Notes: a model not told the origin generated them from the letters alone. A stretch of 64,000 nt of DNA from Narthecium ossifragum (GCA_963920575.1 OY986967.1:24135648-24199647), one strand, 5' to 3'. Shown: positions 39,734-51,779, counted from the first letter of the stretch. Numbers and translations are program-made.

Positions 39734-41129
39734 TTACTCCCATCTGGATTGAACTTTGTTGGTATGTTTGAAATCATAGGTCAATGCAATGCTTCCATCC
39801 ATCCTTTTGAGCACAAATCTCTCCACCAACACATAACAAGCAAATTTCTTCCACTCATACAATCCTCCATACTCCTCTGTTCTCTCCACTCTCTCCACTA
39901 AATCTTTGCTACCAATCCACCCACCTCTATCTTCTTCCCATTTCATCCTCTCCCATATTGGCAAACTCAATCCCAACCCTTTGCTATGTGAATTCACAGG
40001 AGAAAACCACATGACGCCATCAACATTAGGCTTATTATCTTGCACAGCTTCATCACCATTCAGGAGTGCGAATTCTCTTCTGACACTGACACTAACATCT
40101 ACAAACTTTCGCCCTTCGCCATTGTTATTGCAAGAATAGATCTCCTCCCAGAATTGCTGCAGGGTCATCTCATAGTACGTCGACTTCTTCATCTGATCTT
40201 TCATGCGATCACCTTCCTTGATGAACATGAAAGGACAATACCACTTGCCTACTACCACCGCTGGAGAATGCTTGGAAGAAAGAGGGAAATTAAGATCAGG
40301 CATGCGTGCTCGTAGAGATTTGTCGACGCCTAGAGCTTCTTCTAAGTTGTGATTGTATCGAGCCGAGGTGTGGATACGCTTGCCATTCCTTCTAAGAAAC
40401 AAGGGAGGATGACCATCAGAAGCCACAGCCTCGGCATGAATCTTATGTCCTTCAGAAGTAAGCTCTATTTGCTGGTAAACGTCTCTGTAATCAAATGTTC
40501 CTGGCTTTATATCCTTGATAAATCTACAGAAGAAGCAGCATGTAGTCACGTCCTCTTCCTTTGAGCATCTGCATGCTTCCCTGTAAAAATTCCAAAAACA
40601 GAGTAAGATGACCATGTTGTAATTGGAGAAAGATTTGATGATACTGTTAGGAATACTATTAGTATAACTAGCACTGCTATCCTAAAACTCCTCACAAGGA
40701 TGAAGAACACATTTCTTAAAGTTTTAGCTTGTTGTTCTACGTGGATTTAGGAAGAGCAAAAGAGAGATATATGTTGTACCCTTGGTGTCTTCCTGATCCA
40801 CTGATGACATAGTAGCGATTCGCCGACAAAGGCTGGTCGATGACAGGGATGAAGTAGACGTAGTCACGGTATGTCCTACTGTTTCCACCTCCTGTACGGT
40901 CTGTTGTGCTGTTTTCGCCTCTTGTACGGTATAAAACTTTCAGCATCTTGTTCTGTGGCAACGGAAGATTATGCAGTTCTGTCTGTTTGCAAAAACCCCA
41001 GCAACAGGCAGCTTCGGCTTCCGCTTCTTCATCATGGATTACCAGGACTCCGGAACCAGGGCCCTCCGGCGATGGCGGTGGCGGCGCACGAGGCGTCTTG
41101 TAAAGGGAGATGGGCCTTGTTACATACAT
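39734..41129 (-). CDS. DUF1262 family protein, copy C
   Basis: Exons 41129-40780 and 40580-39734 with a GT-AG intron, 398 codons in frame. Close to copies A and D. Distinguishing feature: a longer insert in exon 1, ENSTTDRTGGGNSRTYRD, a local duplication giving extra residues before YVYFIPVIDQ. Conserved family motifs as in A (EEDVTTCCFFCR, VVVGKWYCPFMFIKEGD, YVLVERFVLKRMDGSIALTYDFKH). Function unknown. It sits in the largest duplicated block, whose upstream side was later hit by a solo LTR and a MULE-like element, so its promoter context differs from that of A and D. Confidence 0.92.
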
Positions 41130-41234
41130 GTCTATGGGTGCGAGAGGTTGAAATGATGGGCAGTATGGATCATAAGAACACAAACTTGTTATATAGATGG
41201 TAATGCCGTGGGGAGATTGAAGAAGTATTCCAGA

Positions 41235-41662
41235 TGTTAGGATTTTCTAGGAACGGGAATCAAAGAAATAGGAAAAAAAACAATGACACAGAGATTTACG
41301 TGGTTCACCCTAGAACAGGGCTACGTCCACGGAGTTGCTGGAGTTTCACTATCAAAGGCGAAGAAGCCAATTACAAGATACAATGACGGCTGCCCATATA
41401 AAACCCTCATATCCTAGGGTTTTGGCACATAGGGTGTAGGTAAAATTACATAAACTACCCCTATCAAACGGATCTTAAATCCGTTTTTGTTTCGGGGGCG
41501 CTGCCCCCGGAAACCCCCGCCGGTGCGCTACCCCGGGCCCCGCGACCAGGTCGATCCCCGCCGGGGAGCTGCCCCGGACCCCGTCAACTCTGCGTAGTGC
41601 GTCATAGCCGGGGTCCGCATCATAATCCAAGACAAAGGAAGATCAGGCTCCACACCTCAACA
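41235..41662. mobile_element. Solo LTR (Copia-like), 428 bp
   Basis: TGTTAGGATTTTC...CCTCAACA flanked by CCAGA (41230-41234, 41663-41667). Copies A and D at the same place read CCAGA followed by the host sequence without the insert, a direct empty-site proof. Contains ATTTACGTGGTTCACCCTAG, common in plant Copia LTRs, and a strong GC hairpin near 41493-41510 (GGGGGCGCTGCCCCC). Confidence 0.9.
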
Positions 41663-41935
41663 CCAGATCCCGTCATGCCTCTTAAATTCAAACTCTAATA
41701 AAGTCTTGGTTTGTATGCGGGTTTCCTCGTTGTTTCTTGGCTATGAATAGTCTCTTTTTAATTGGGATTAATTGATGTTTAGGCCATTCAGATGGAAATG
41801 TTTAGTCCTAGGTCCTCATACTTTTCCTTAAGTCATTTAGGACATACTACTTTTTTTTAATACTAAAATGCCCTTTCAAAATTCCCAACATATCCTAGTG
41901 ACTGTTGATATTCCTGTGGCTGTTCATATTCCTGG

Positions 41936-42665
41936 TGGAAAGTAAGTTACTTTCCATGATTACGGAAAGTAAGTTACTTTCCGTCTCGAGTAGTTACTTT
42001 CCGCTAACTAGAGAAAAGTAACTAGTTACTTTCCACCAAATTATTCATCAGTTACTTTCCACCAAATTATCAGTAGTTTCTTTCCACCACTTCTAGTTAC
42101 TTTCCACAATTTCAAATTAATTTTCATGAGTTACTTTCCATATAATTTATGAAAAGTAACTAGTATATTTAATTCCATGGAAAGTAAGATTAGCAATGGA
42201 AAGTCAGTTACTTTTCATATAATTTCATGGAAAATGATTCATCAGTTACTTTCCACCAAATTATCACTAGTTACTTTCCACCACTTCTAGTTACTTTCCG
42301 CATTTTCAAATTAATTTTCATGAGTTACTTTCCATATAAGTCATGGAAAGTAACTCGTATATTTAATTCCAAGAAAAGTGATTCATGGAAAGTAAGATCA
42401 ACAATGGTTTTTACAAAGAATCATGAGTTATTTTCCAATACTTCTAGTTACTTTACGCATATTCAAATTAGTTTTCATGAGTTACTTTCCACTTTTTTGC
42501 AAATGTACATGTTACTTTTCATTTTTTTTTACAAATGTACAAGTTACTTTCCACTTTTTTGTAACTGTACAAGTTGCTTTCCATGTGTACAAGTTACATT
42601 TGTACAATGTAACTTACAAGTTACTTTCCATTTTTTTGCAATTGTAGATTTGTAGAAAGTAACTT
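41936..42665. repeat. GTTACTTTCC repeat array
   Basis: More than a dozen exact GTTACTTTCC words plus close variants, with several inverted GGAAAGTAAC copies, mostly in AGTTACTTTCCACCA or GAGTTACTTTCCATAT contexts. Larger units of about 230 bp also recur (42050-42170 compared with 42240-42360). Confidence 0.9.
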
Positions 42666-42854
42666 AAGTCAAAAATTAGTCAAATAAATTAAAAAATATT
42701 TGATAGTCAATTGCAAAAATTAACAAGACATAATTTATTTGTCAAAATTAAAAAAAGAAAAGAAAAAAAGGGGAAGTGATGCAGGAGTACATCTGATTTC
42801 AAAAAAAAAATAAAAAAAAGGAAAAAAAAAGGGTGAGGATGGAGTTGGCCGGCG

Positions 42855-43055
42855 ACGACGGGATCCGGGGCGGGGACGCCGGATCCGGGGAGGTGTGGTG
42901 GCGGGGATGCCGGATCCGGGGCGGCGGACGCCGGATCTGGAACGTGGACGCTGGATCCTAGGCGGCGGACACCGGATCTGGGGCGGCGGACGCCGGATCC
43001 GGGGCGGTGCGGTGGCGAGGACGCCGGATCGGGGGCGGCGGACGCTAGATCCGTG
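42855..43055. repeat. GC-rich minisatellite (CGCCGGATCCGGGG type)
   Basis: About nine degenerate units of 18-24 bp built on GGCGGCGGACGCCGGATC. The open frames here are repeat-driven. Confidence 0.85.
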
Positions 43056-43225
43056 GCAAATCAAAAAATACACAATGATTAATAGAGGGGGGGGGGGGGT
43101 TTGAGGGGGGATTATAGGACTAGGGCTATTTTGGTCACAATATTGGCAAATCAAAAAATACATTCTACTCTACTGCCAACCCCTATTTTTTTCCGGCCCC
43201 TATTGACCCTTCTCCGTTTTAATTG

Positions 43226-44255
43226 TCAGTTCGTCACGATCTCTATGGACTGTGGACACGCTAAGCTTTTAATTAGTTTAAGGGTTTGCGTGCCAACCAT
43301 AGGTTAGAAAAAGGCGATGCCGGTTGGGCCATTCCAAGTGGTGCATTGACACATGGAAGGTTAATTTTCTTAGATGGACGACCAGGATCCTATTTGGTAG
43401 GACCCACTGATTAATAACACCATGGTTCTTCACCTTCACCATCTCCCTCTCGCACGATGGCGCGCCACCTCTTCCGCCACCCACTACCCGCCGCTGGAAC
43501 CACGCCGGTTCCACCGTCTCCTCCACCACCACCGCTTATGCTCAATCTCAACCACCTCCCTTCCCACCACCCACACGTGCTGTCACTCTAAACAACCGTT
43601 TCTTTCCTTTATTACCAAGAAACTAACGTCTTGATTAGATTAGGTATATGAATAGCAAATGTCTAATAGTTGGAAGGAAATGGATGCAATTTTTGATTTT
43701 ATGATCGTATTGATATAAATTTTATGGTTTTGAAGGGTGCTTAATTAAGCAAAAAAAACCCCAAATTCTAATCATCAACATGGTAGCTAATGTTTGAAAG
43801 CGAAAGAAACATTACGATTATGGCACTTGTTACATCATTTTTAATATAATTGATGATAGTAAATTTTGCATTTTCTTGCATTACTTACATGCTTGACATT
43901 AAAAGATATCAAATCCTATAGTTTGATAGGTTTATACGCACACGTATATTTATGTGGAAAACTGTGAAGGGAAGTGGACATAATGTTTTCTTTTATGTAT
44001 GAGCTCTACTTCATTAATTGTTCTTGTAAAATATATATATATGATCCACTTATAGAGGGTAACGTAAGGCCAAGAAGAGGGATTCTATTGTGAGTTAAGT
44101 GCCCTTAACTCCACATCAATGAAACTATTAAGCAATTCTGTGTTCAATCCCTTTAGCTCTAGAGATAATGCTTCACAACATGTCAAAAAACTATCAATTT
44201 TGATACTTGAACGGCATGGAAAGGCAAAGAGTAACTCGAAAGTAATATTCAGCCC
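43226..44255. other. No recognised gene
   Basis: 43226-43375 is the duplicated upstream block, which breaks off from copies A and D at about 43374. The remainder is AT-rich, apart from a C-rich stretch at 43420-43590. No gene supported. Confidence 0.5.
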
Positions 44256-45640
44256 TCAATTTATTATAGCGGCTTTAAAGTAGTAGCTAAGATGTATAAG
44301 ACTCAAAAAGGCAAAGCCAATACAAACTATTTCCCAAATGAATGAAGAAATTGGAGTAAAGTAATAGACTAGGATGGTAATGGAATCCAAGTTTCTACCT
44401 AATGTTGAAGCATTGAAATGCCCCAAAATCCAACCTGCTACTGTATTACTCATTGGCTCAGTTCTCCCTCCAATTAGGAGCACTATCCTGCCCCATGAGA
44501 CCTGCATTATAATAAATGATCACAATCTTCTTAATGTCAACTTTTCCAAAAGATCATGGATTAACAATATAGCATTGTCAGCAAAGGCAATACATTGATG
44601 AGATAGAAAAAAAGTCCACGCTAACTGTGAGGCTAAAGTCCACAGGTTAATCTGACTCACAGAAAACAGGGAGAAGGAAAATTGCAAATCCAGAAGCCTA
44701 ATTGCAGAGGGAGACAACTAGCAAAGCATTAAATATCAACCTCAAAGCGTGTGTGAGACTTTGAGGACTCATCACAGTTAGCATGCACTAAAAATAACCA
44801 AGTACCAAAAATACGAAAAAAGAAGAAGAAAAATAAACCCATAGGAGGATGCATCTAAAGCCTCACATCTCAATGAATTCCGACAGTCGGGGGAATCCAT
44901 AGATGGATTCAGAGATGAAAATCAAAGTACATCCCACTCCTCGGATCATCCTAAGCTCTGTACACCAACCAACCAAAGAAACCCAAAAGCTATGAAGGAG
45001 ATTAGAAACTTTTAAAAAGAGATGTATCAGACTCTAGCATATTGGATCCTCCCATGGAAGATGCCGCATCCCAAGCTAGGAGTCACAACCACCGCCTGCT
45101 TATTGCAAGAAGAAAAAGAGGGCTCTTTGCCGGCGACATCGGCATACAGCGCTAGGAAGGCATCCAAACCCAGACCTTCGAACCGGCCCTCGTCGGACTC
45201 GAGGGAGTCCACCACCCAATCGAAGAACTCTAGGTCGCAGAGGAGCAGGAGGCCCCCCCAGGGGATGGAAGCCGTACTCCTCCTCGCAGAGGACTAGAAA
45301 CAAAGAGATCCATCGATCGAGAAAGTCTAGAAGCTACACATAGATCAGCCAGAAGGCACGCATGAGATAGAGAGAGATGCGTACCTCGTCGGAGGAATTG
45401 CGGGATCCGGGAGGCACACCTCGTCGGAGGAGCTGCGAGATCCAGCTTCTCCACCCCTTCTCTTGATGAAGGATGCCAGGCGGAGTTCGGCGGCGGCGCA
45501 AAGGCCTTCGAAGAGGCAGCGGACAGCGAGGTCGAGGGAGGGAGAGAGAGATCTCTCTCACTCTAGAGATCTCTCTAGAGATCGGATGGAGAGAGAGCTC
45601 GTAGAGAAGGCGAGCCGCGGCCTCGGATTGATCGGGCAAA
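44256..45640 (-). other. Unrecognised minus-strand gene-like region
   Basis: Signs of a gene on the minus strand: 45640-45365 looks like a GC/CT-rich plant 5' leader with a possible donor; 45293-45020 has an open frame reading LLLLCDLEFFDWVVDSLESDEG and GLGLDAFLALYADVAGKE; at 44503 there is a TTATAATGCAG acceptor followed by an 83-codon frame with hydrophobic stretches (TILVYYFTPISSFIWEIVCI). I do not recognise any of these and cannot join them with confidence; it may be a degraded gene. Confidence 0.3.
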
Positions 45641-45654
45641 AATAAGTAAAAGAG

Positions 45655-45930
45655 GGGATAAATGTTTTACAGGAGAGTTGTGACTTATTGTGATGAAAAA
45701 TTTTGTAATAAATTTATTATAAGATATAAAATATTATATTATTATGATGAATATCTTTGTCACTATATATTTATATATAAATTTATTGTGACAATATTAT
45801 TTTGAGGTGATAATTTTTGTCACTATATAATTATTCAAATCTTATTATGACAATCTATTATGACATTGACATAGTTTGTCACAATTACTGACTTATTGTG
45901 ACAAACTATTGTGATGAAATTACTGTACGA
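45655..45930. repeat. AT-rich block with TTATTGTGACAA words
   Basis: Repeated direct and inverted TTATTGTGACAA / TTTGTCACTATA words (for example near 45773, 45895, and inverted at 45758 and 45815). Possibly the end of an unidentified DNA transposon; no boundaries found. Confidence 0.5.
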
Positions 45931-46005
45931 CAAGAAATCTGAATGCATCTCGGGGGAATGAGATTTGATTTCATTGTGTCAAATATTTTGATTATATGGC
46001 TGATA

Positions 46006-47288
46006 TGTGGACACGACACTCCCGGGTTGCCAGACTGACATCCCGTTAATTACATCCCCTTAGGGAAAACCCCTGATTAAGGACTCGGGATCTAAAGTCC
46101 CGTTACATTAATATAAAAGACATTAATAAAAGACATAGAAAAGAATATTTCGAAGGATATCGGGTGGAGGCAGAGCCTCCGACCCTCACCTTTGTTACCA
46201 ATGCGGGCGCTCCTGTCTTCTTCCTCAGATCTGGTACGGGGTCCTTAGGTTGGTGAGCCTTTCCTCTTTTACGCCGGCGCCTTCTGCCTTTCCTCTGGAT
46301 CTACAGCTTTTGGCCTTCAACGTTGGGGAGCTTTCCTCTCTGTATCTGGAGAGTCCGGCGGGGTGTCTGTACGATCTCCAAGGTCTCTAAGAAGCTAAGG
46401 AAGCTAAGAGGCAAAGAAGCCCAGCGAGCCCAGAGAGCCAAGCCAACTAAGAGAGTCAAGAGCCAAGAAGAACCAAGAGACTCCCCTCCTCTCTCTATTT
46501 ATAGGCGAGGGGCTAGAACTCCTAGCGGGCGCTTTGAATTTTGAAAGCGACCTGCCGTATCTCGGGAGTTGGGGCGTTAGGAGCGTATCCGGGGAGATCG
46601 TATCTGAGAGATACGTAAGTTGTTCCGGCCTTCCGGGGATCGTATATGGGTGTTGAGGTGGTTCCCAGGAGATCCTATCCGGGAGTTGGAGAGTTAGGAA
46701 CGTGTCCGGAGAGATCGTATCTGAGAGATACGTAAGTTGTTCCGGCCTTTCGGGGATCGTATCTGGGTGTCGAGGTGCTTCCCAGGAGATCCTATCCGGG
46801 AGTTGGAGAGATTTCTTCTCCTTTGAATTTGAATCCTTTATTTGAATTCAAAGTGCATGTTTGAATTTCGAACATATGTGTTCGAATATGTTTGAATTTG
46901 GATATTTGTTTGAATTTCGAATATCTGTCGGAATTTTGGATATTTCGTGAATTTACCAAAATGTCCTTGGTCAAGGGTGATGTGCAAATGACCAAACTGC
47001 CCCTCCATCGGCCCATACTTATTTTGGACCAAAATATCCTTGTGTTAGGCAGGAGGGCCAATATGCATGTTTTGAACTATTACATCTCTGGAGATGTAAA
47101 ATGACCAAAATACCCTTGGGTTCGGAAATTACCAAAATGCCCTTTATTTCCTGATTTATGTAGGATGCCATCAAAGCCAGCGATATGTGGAGGGCACATG
47201 GTCATATGTGATTTTGAGGGACATGTACTTGGCCAAGATATTTCATGAATATCACTAATTTTAGCCTTAGCTAAAATCAGTGTCAACA
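46006..47288 (-). repeat. Gypsy (Tat-like) 3' LTR, about 1.28 kb
   Basis: Plus strand TGTGGACACGAC...AGTGTCAACA. The minus strand has CCTATAAATAGAGAG (TATA at about 46503-46495) and, just outside its 5' end, CTCGAGGGGGCATC, a PPT typical of Tat elements. Two copies of a 100-bp unit (GTATCTGAGAGATACGTAAG) lie near 46598 and 46715. The left end is chosen by TG...CA only. No partner LTR in the window. Confidence 0.65.
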
Positions 47289-47477
47289 GATGCCCCCTCG
47301 AGGCCTGCGTGTGAGACTTATGTGACTCGAGCACGCAGGGCTCGAAGAAGTTTGGGGAATTTGAATGTTGACGTTATCTGTCAACCTCGGAATTTGGTCG
47401 TGTGAGGTGCTCACAGGGGACCAGATCATTTGTGAAGACTTTGGGGTTTCGAGACTTGAGCTCGGACGCCAGGGGCG

Positions 47478-47508
<31 letters not shown>

Positions 47509-49085
47509 GAAACTTAGAGCATGTATGTGTGCTCTGAGTTCTTGTTGAGTTTGCATGAAGGATATGGACATGCTCTGCTCAACACGAGTAGGTCCAATCA
47601 TGTGTGTGCATCATATCACATGAGAGGCTCAAAAAGTTGGTGTATGACCTTTGTTGGATTTCCCCTCGTATGTGTTGGTGAGAGGTCCTCTCTAAAGACC
47701 GGGCTTCAAGAGAGATGACATATGTAGTGATGAGATCCAGAACGTCAAGAATTTGGGTTTGTAGAGCTAGGAGCACATATATTTTGCTTCCAGTTCACGC
47801 TAGATAGAGATTTACTCAACTATTTGAGTTTAGCTCCCTATTAGTTAGGATGGAGATGGAGGTTCCGTGAGAATATGTACCCCACAGGAGTCCTGCCGTT
47901 GAATCTTGCCAAGGCTAAAGCCAACAGGCAATTCTAATGATGAAAGCTTGAGGACTTGCTGGAGCTCATGCAAACTTATATATGATGAACTCCTCCCACA
48001 TATTTAATGGCAAGTTAATGTTTCCATTTTTTTTTTTTTTTTTTTTTTTTGGAACTCTAGAGTCCTATTTAGTTTTGGACTCTATGTCCATTGGTTTCAG
48101 CCATAAATTCCAAAAATTGGAAGAATTAGAGTTTTAGTAGGACTCATGTATGCTCATCCAACATTACTCTTTCTTCTCTTTTTTTTTTTTTTTTTTTTTT
48201 TGGCCATTTAAATAATTCCTAAAATTGGAAGAGTTCTTATTCTAGGTGACCAATTTTGGGTGCTCCATAGGAATAAGTGAACTAGGACTCTTGTAATTTG
48301 TACTATGAGTCCTATTAGTTTGGACATCTTTCATATATGAGTATATCCAAACCAAATTAGAATAGGATTGTTTCCTACTCCAACTCTTTTTTTCAAATTG
48401 GATTTGAATTGTCACAAGATATCCTCTCAATCCAAGTAGGAGTTCATGTATATCTCATGAATCCCAAGGCAGCCTATACATAGCTTTGAGATCCCTTTGA
48501 CCGGCTCAATTCTTTTTTTAAGCTTTGGAGAAAGGGAGTCTTGACTGCACGTTGTGGAGAAGCTTGGAGAAGCTCTATGAGGTTTTTTTTCTTCTCTCTC
48601 CTCACTTCTTCTCTATTGTATATTGACGTGTTCCTTCATTTGCTTTATCAGCTTTGAGATCTTTTTGACCGGATCATCTTTTATCCTTTCGTTTGCATGC
48701 ATGTCTTCATCTTCTCCTGTTTTTTTTTTGTTTCTATATTTCTTTTCCATACCATCTGTACCTCTTGTTTGAGATTGTATCATGACGGTACCCGATCGTA
48801 CATCACGAAGCGACGGCTTGTGGGGGGGTCAATAAAAATATGTCTTGCGGGTGAAGATGGCGCAGCTTGCTCTGCTATCCGACGCAACATTACCGATCCC
48901 ACGACGATTGCTCCACCGTGTTGTGTGATATGGTATTTTGTTGATGATATGATCAAAACATGAGAAGCTCCCATTGCAACCCTTTGATGTGCATGAATGG
49001 AAAATCCGTCGGACCACAGTGTGGATAGAAGCACTGTATATGGTTGCGATGGCAGACCTGGGCATATCAAAGTTCTAGTTTATTT
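47289..49085. other. Likely remnant interior of the gypsy element; no coding seen
   Basis: Starts with the PPT, then non-coding sequence with three long T tracts (47481-47508, 48027-48050, 48179-48201). Several phrases on GGACTC/AGAGTCCTA recur. The frame at 48697-48963 has no recognisable domain. No second LTR or PBS found. Confidence 0.4.
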
Positions 49086-49099
49086 TAGTTCCGCCCCTT

Positions 49100-49463
49100 C
49101 TTCTTTTTTCTTTTTTTTTTTTTTTTGGAATCAACAGAGTTGTTTAAATAAAAAAATTTCATTGAGAGCAAGGAGGGGCATAAGACCAATGGGGAAGTGA
49201 GAACACAAGCATTTCCAACAGTACATCTCTTGGCAGGTCGTGAACGCCAGAAAATGGATTCGGTGGGGACAAGCTTCTTCTTGGCACTATGGAGAAATGA
49301 ACTCGGAACTTGAGAGGTCTGCATACATGGAAGGCATGAAGAAGCCGAAGAGGAGTGGAAATGGCGGCGATTTCTTCATCTAGAGGAGTAGAAGCGTCCA
49401 CCAGTTTCTTCTCATGGTGGATGAGCTGGAGAGGCATCCATTACCCTATACTTGAAGACATAC
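49100..49463 (-). mobile_element. Possible poly(A)-tailed retroposon 3' end
   Basis: On the minus strand the block ends ...CTCAATGAAATTTTTTTATTT...GATTCC followed by about 17 A (plus-strand T run 49111-49127), as at LINE 3' ends. Its coding content was not recognised and no duplication was found. Confidence 0.4.
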
Positions 49464-49480
49464 AGATAATTATGGTAGAG

Positions 49481-50405
49481 TTTTCGTGGAAGCTGTTCCA
49501 TGGTAAGGTTCCCATGGTGGCTTGGTTATTTGGTGTGTCGGAGCAGTTCAAGATCCGTCATGTACAATATGTGGAGGTGTTTAGGAGACAGTGAACCATA
49601 TTTTTTTCGAGTGCTCATTTGTGATGGATGTGTGGAGGTTGGTGTCAGATGGTAGGCAACGCCCCTCTTCGGTGGAGGATTGTTGGCTGCTTCTAAGGGG
49701 CTCATGGAGAAGGAAACGAGGTGAGTGGGAGTCCAGGGTCGGCTACTTGCTGTGGTGGCTATGGAATGAGCGCAACGCTAAGGTATTCAAGAATAGAAGT
49801 CTGTCACAGGAACATCTTAGTTGCTTAATTTTTCGGCAAGTGAGGGAGTTCAGATCTATTATACAACCACATTTACACCCTGTTGTGCCATTGGGAACTC
49901 GGGTACCAGCATTGACACTCCGAGAGGATGCGGCCTTTAGTAATGGCATAGCAGGGCTAGGGGTGGTATGCTTTCTCGATGGTAGGACTTCTCCGGCTTG
50001 GACCTTGGGTGCTTATCAGATAGCTCGGTCAGTTGTGATGGCAGAATTGCTGGCGAACCGGGGGGTCTGGAGGAGGCCCGTCGTCGGGGTCTGTGTGGGA
50101 TTGTGGTGGAGTCAGATTCGCTTATGGTTATGGAGTTCATTAATGGGAGGTATGACTGGTCACACGAGCTTGGGGGTATTTTGCGAGAAATCTGGTGGGT
50201 GACGACACAGTCTGTGACAGCGTGCTTTCTTCACATTCCCCGGGAGATGAATTCTAAGGCTCATGAGGTGCCTAGTTGGGCAATGCGGCCATTTAAATGG
50301 GTGAATGCAGCTCTGGACATCTTTTCCCATGCCCCTATTTCTTTTTTGTAACTTTTATTTTCTCTTGTGACCCAACCCTAGGCTCATCTAACCAAAAAAA
50401 GAAGA
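49481..50405 (+). mobile_element. 5'-truncated LINE (L1-type), ORF2 C-terminus
   Basis: Flanked by the 17-bp duplication AGATAATTATGGTAGAG (49464-49480, 50406-50422). Holds the zf-RVT zinc-binding domain (WKLFHGKVPMVAWL, ETVNHIFFECSFVMDVW, WLWNERNAKVFKN) in shifting frames, followed by an RNase H remnant (ESDSLMVMEFINGR, HIPREMNSKAHE), a short 3' UTR and an A-rich tail (CCAAAAAAAGAAGAAG). 5' truncation and long duplications are usual for target-primed reverse transcription. Frameshifts make it a dead copy. Confidence 0.9.
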
Positions 50406-50579
50406 AGATAATTATGGTAGAGATAATTATAGGGGGAAAGGGCGCCAGCACCATTTTATCAACTTATCCCGTTAAAAACATCATGATCATAAGATCTAAG
50501 ACCATTAAAGAGTACAAAAGATATCTAAACCCCTCTAACAATTATCATCTAACAACACATTCTTGTCTATGATTTTTAA

Positions 50580-51310
50580 AAAAAACTTAGACCAAGTCAC
50601 CCCCTCTCCTCCTTCCTCTGACGGCAAACCCCACCCTACGCGGCTCCTCTCCTCCTTCCTCCTCTGACCCGGCAACAACCCCCCCTCCCTCCTCTCCTCC
50701 TCCCTCCTCTAGACCCGGCAAACCCCACCCACCCCCCTATGCGGCTCCTCTCCTCCTTCCTCCTCTAGACCAGGCAACCATCACGGCCACCCCCTCTCCT
50801 CCTTCCTCCTCCCCCGGACTCCAACCCTCGTCAAAACCGGCGCCGTCCCCGATCCTCTCCTCCTTCCTCCTCTAGACCTGGCAACCATCGCGGCCTCACC
50901 GGGATCCTCCCCCGGACTCCAACCCTCGTCGGAACCGGCGCCGTCCACCGCTCCTCTAGACCCCACAACCACCGTGGCCTCTTCAGGATCCTCCCCGGCT
51001 CCAACCCGACGTCTCCAGCACCATCCACCATCAGATCCAAGGACCCCTCACCGCCGCGACCCTCCTCCGTCTATTCTCCGGCCAGATCTGGACACCAAGC
51101 ACCACCGTCCTCTCCTACCTCGCGATTCGTCTCCTCCACGTGCTCCAGCGCCACCCCCTCTGAACTACATCGCCTCTGGCCTTCCCGGTTCCATCCGGCA
51201 CTAGATCCGGCCACCTCATCGACTGCCGACCCTTCCCCGACCGTTCCTAAGCGACATCCACCGGCAACCACCCTCCCTTGCTCGCAGCCGCCATCATCCC
51301 CGACGAGCAA
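50580..51310. repeat. Pyrimidine-rich degenerate repeats (CTCCTCTCCTCCTTCCTCCTC)
   Basis: Many copies of CTCCTCCTTCCTCCTCTAGACCCGGCAACC-type text to about 51000, then C-rich sequence with GATCC / CCGGC words. Frames on both strands are repeat-driven. Confidence 0.7.
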
Positions 51311-51395
51311 CGCACGATTGAGCTCACGTTTGAGCAAATTGAGCTCACGATTGAGCTGGTTGAACCAAGTGAGGTGTTCCAATCCGATTTGATCT

Positions 51396-51539
51396 GATCT
51401 AAACTGGTCCGGTCTCAGATCCAGCCTCAACAGCCGGAATTGATAAAATTCCTCCATGATCTAAACTGGTCCGGTCTCAGATCCAGCCTCAACCACTGGA
51501 ATTGATCAAATTCCTCTATGATCTGATCTGGTTCGGTCC
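51396..51539. repeat. 62-bp tandem repeat, two and a third copies
   Basis: Copies start at 51396, 51458 and (diverged, partial) 51520 with GATCTAAACTGGTCCGGTC. Confidence 0.9.
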
Positions 51540-51779
51540 ATATTGAACCATGCCTCACCCCAGCAGATTATAGTCCAGATCAAACCAGCATCCCATATTT
51601 GAGCCAGATTCGAGTCAGTTCGAACCGAGATCTTTTATGACCTGCATAGGAATAATAAAGAAAGAAAATTAAAACAAGAAAATCATCTTATTTTTAATTA
51701 GAAAGAGAAATGAAAAGGGAATATAGTACCAATTTTGCTCCCGGATAATAATTCCTCGGATCCATAGGATTCCTCTTAT

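Larger units (their letters stand above)
41765..43216. mobile_element. MULE-like element with 9-bp target duplication, 1,452 bp
   Basis: Flanked by TTTTAATTG at 41756-41764 and 43217-43225; in the paralogous blocks of A (about 33880) and D (about 58340) the 9-mer occurs once, without the insert. A 9-bp duplication is typical of Mutator-like elements. Terminal inverted repeats are weak (GGATTAATTG... against CGGAGAAGGG...). Interior: an array of GTTACTTTCC words and a 22-bp GC-rich repeat. No transposase. Confidence 0.75.

Noticed and set aside
41493..41510. Rho-independent terminator (GC hairpin)
   Set aside because: Lies in a plant solo LTR; not a bacterial context.
42855..43163. 142-codon Arg/Pro-rich minus-strand frame
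   Set aside because: Produced by the GC-rich minisatellite inside the MULE-like element.
48697..48963. 88-codon frame with hydrophobic N-terminus
   Set aside because: No family recognised, no splice context; probably chance in element sequence.
49591..50202. 203-codon frame as a separate gene
   Set aside because: It is the zf-RVT/RNase H remnant of the truncated LINE, frame-shifted in its second half.
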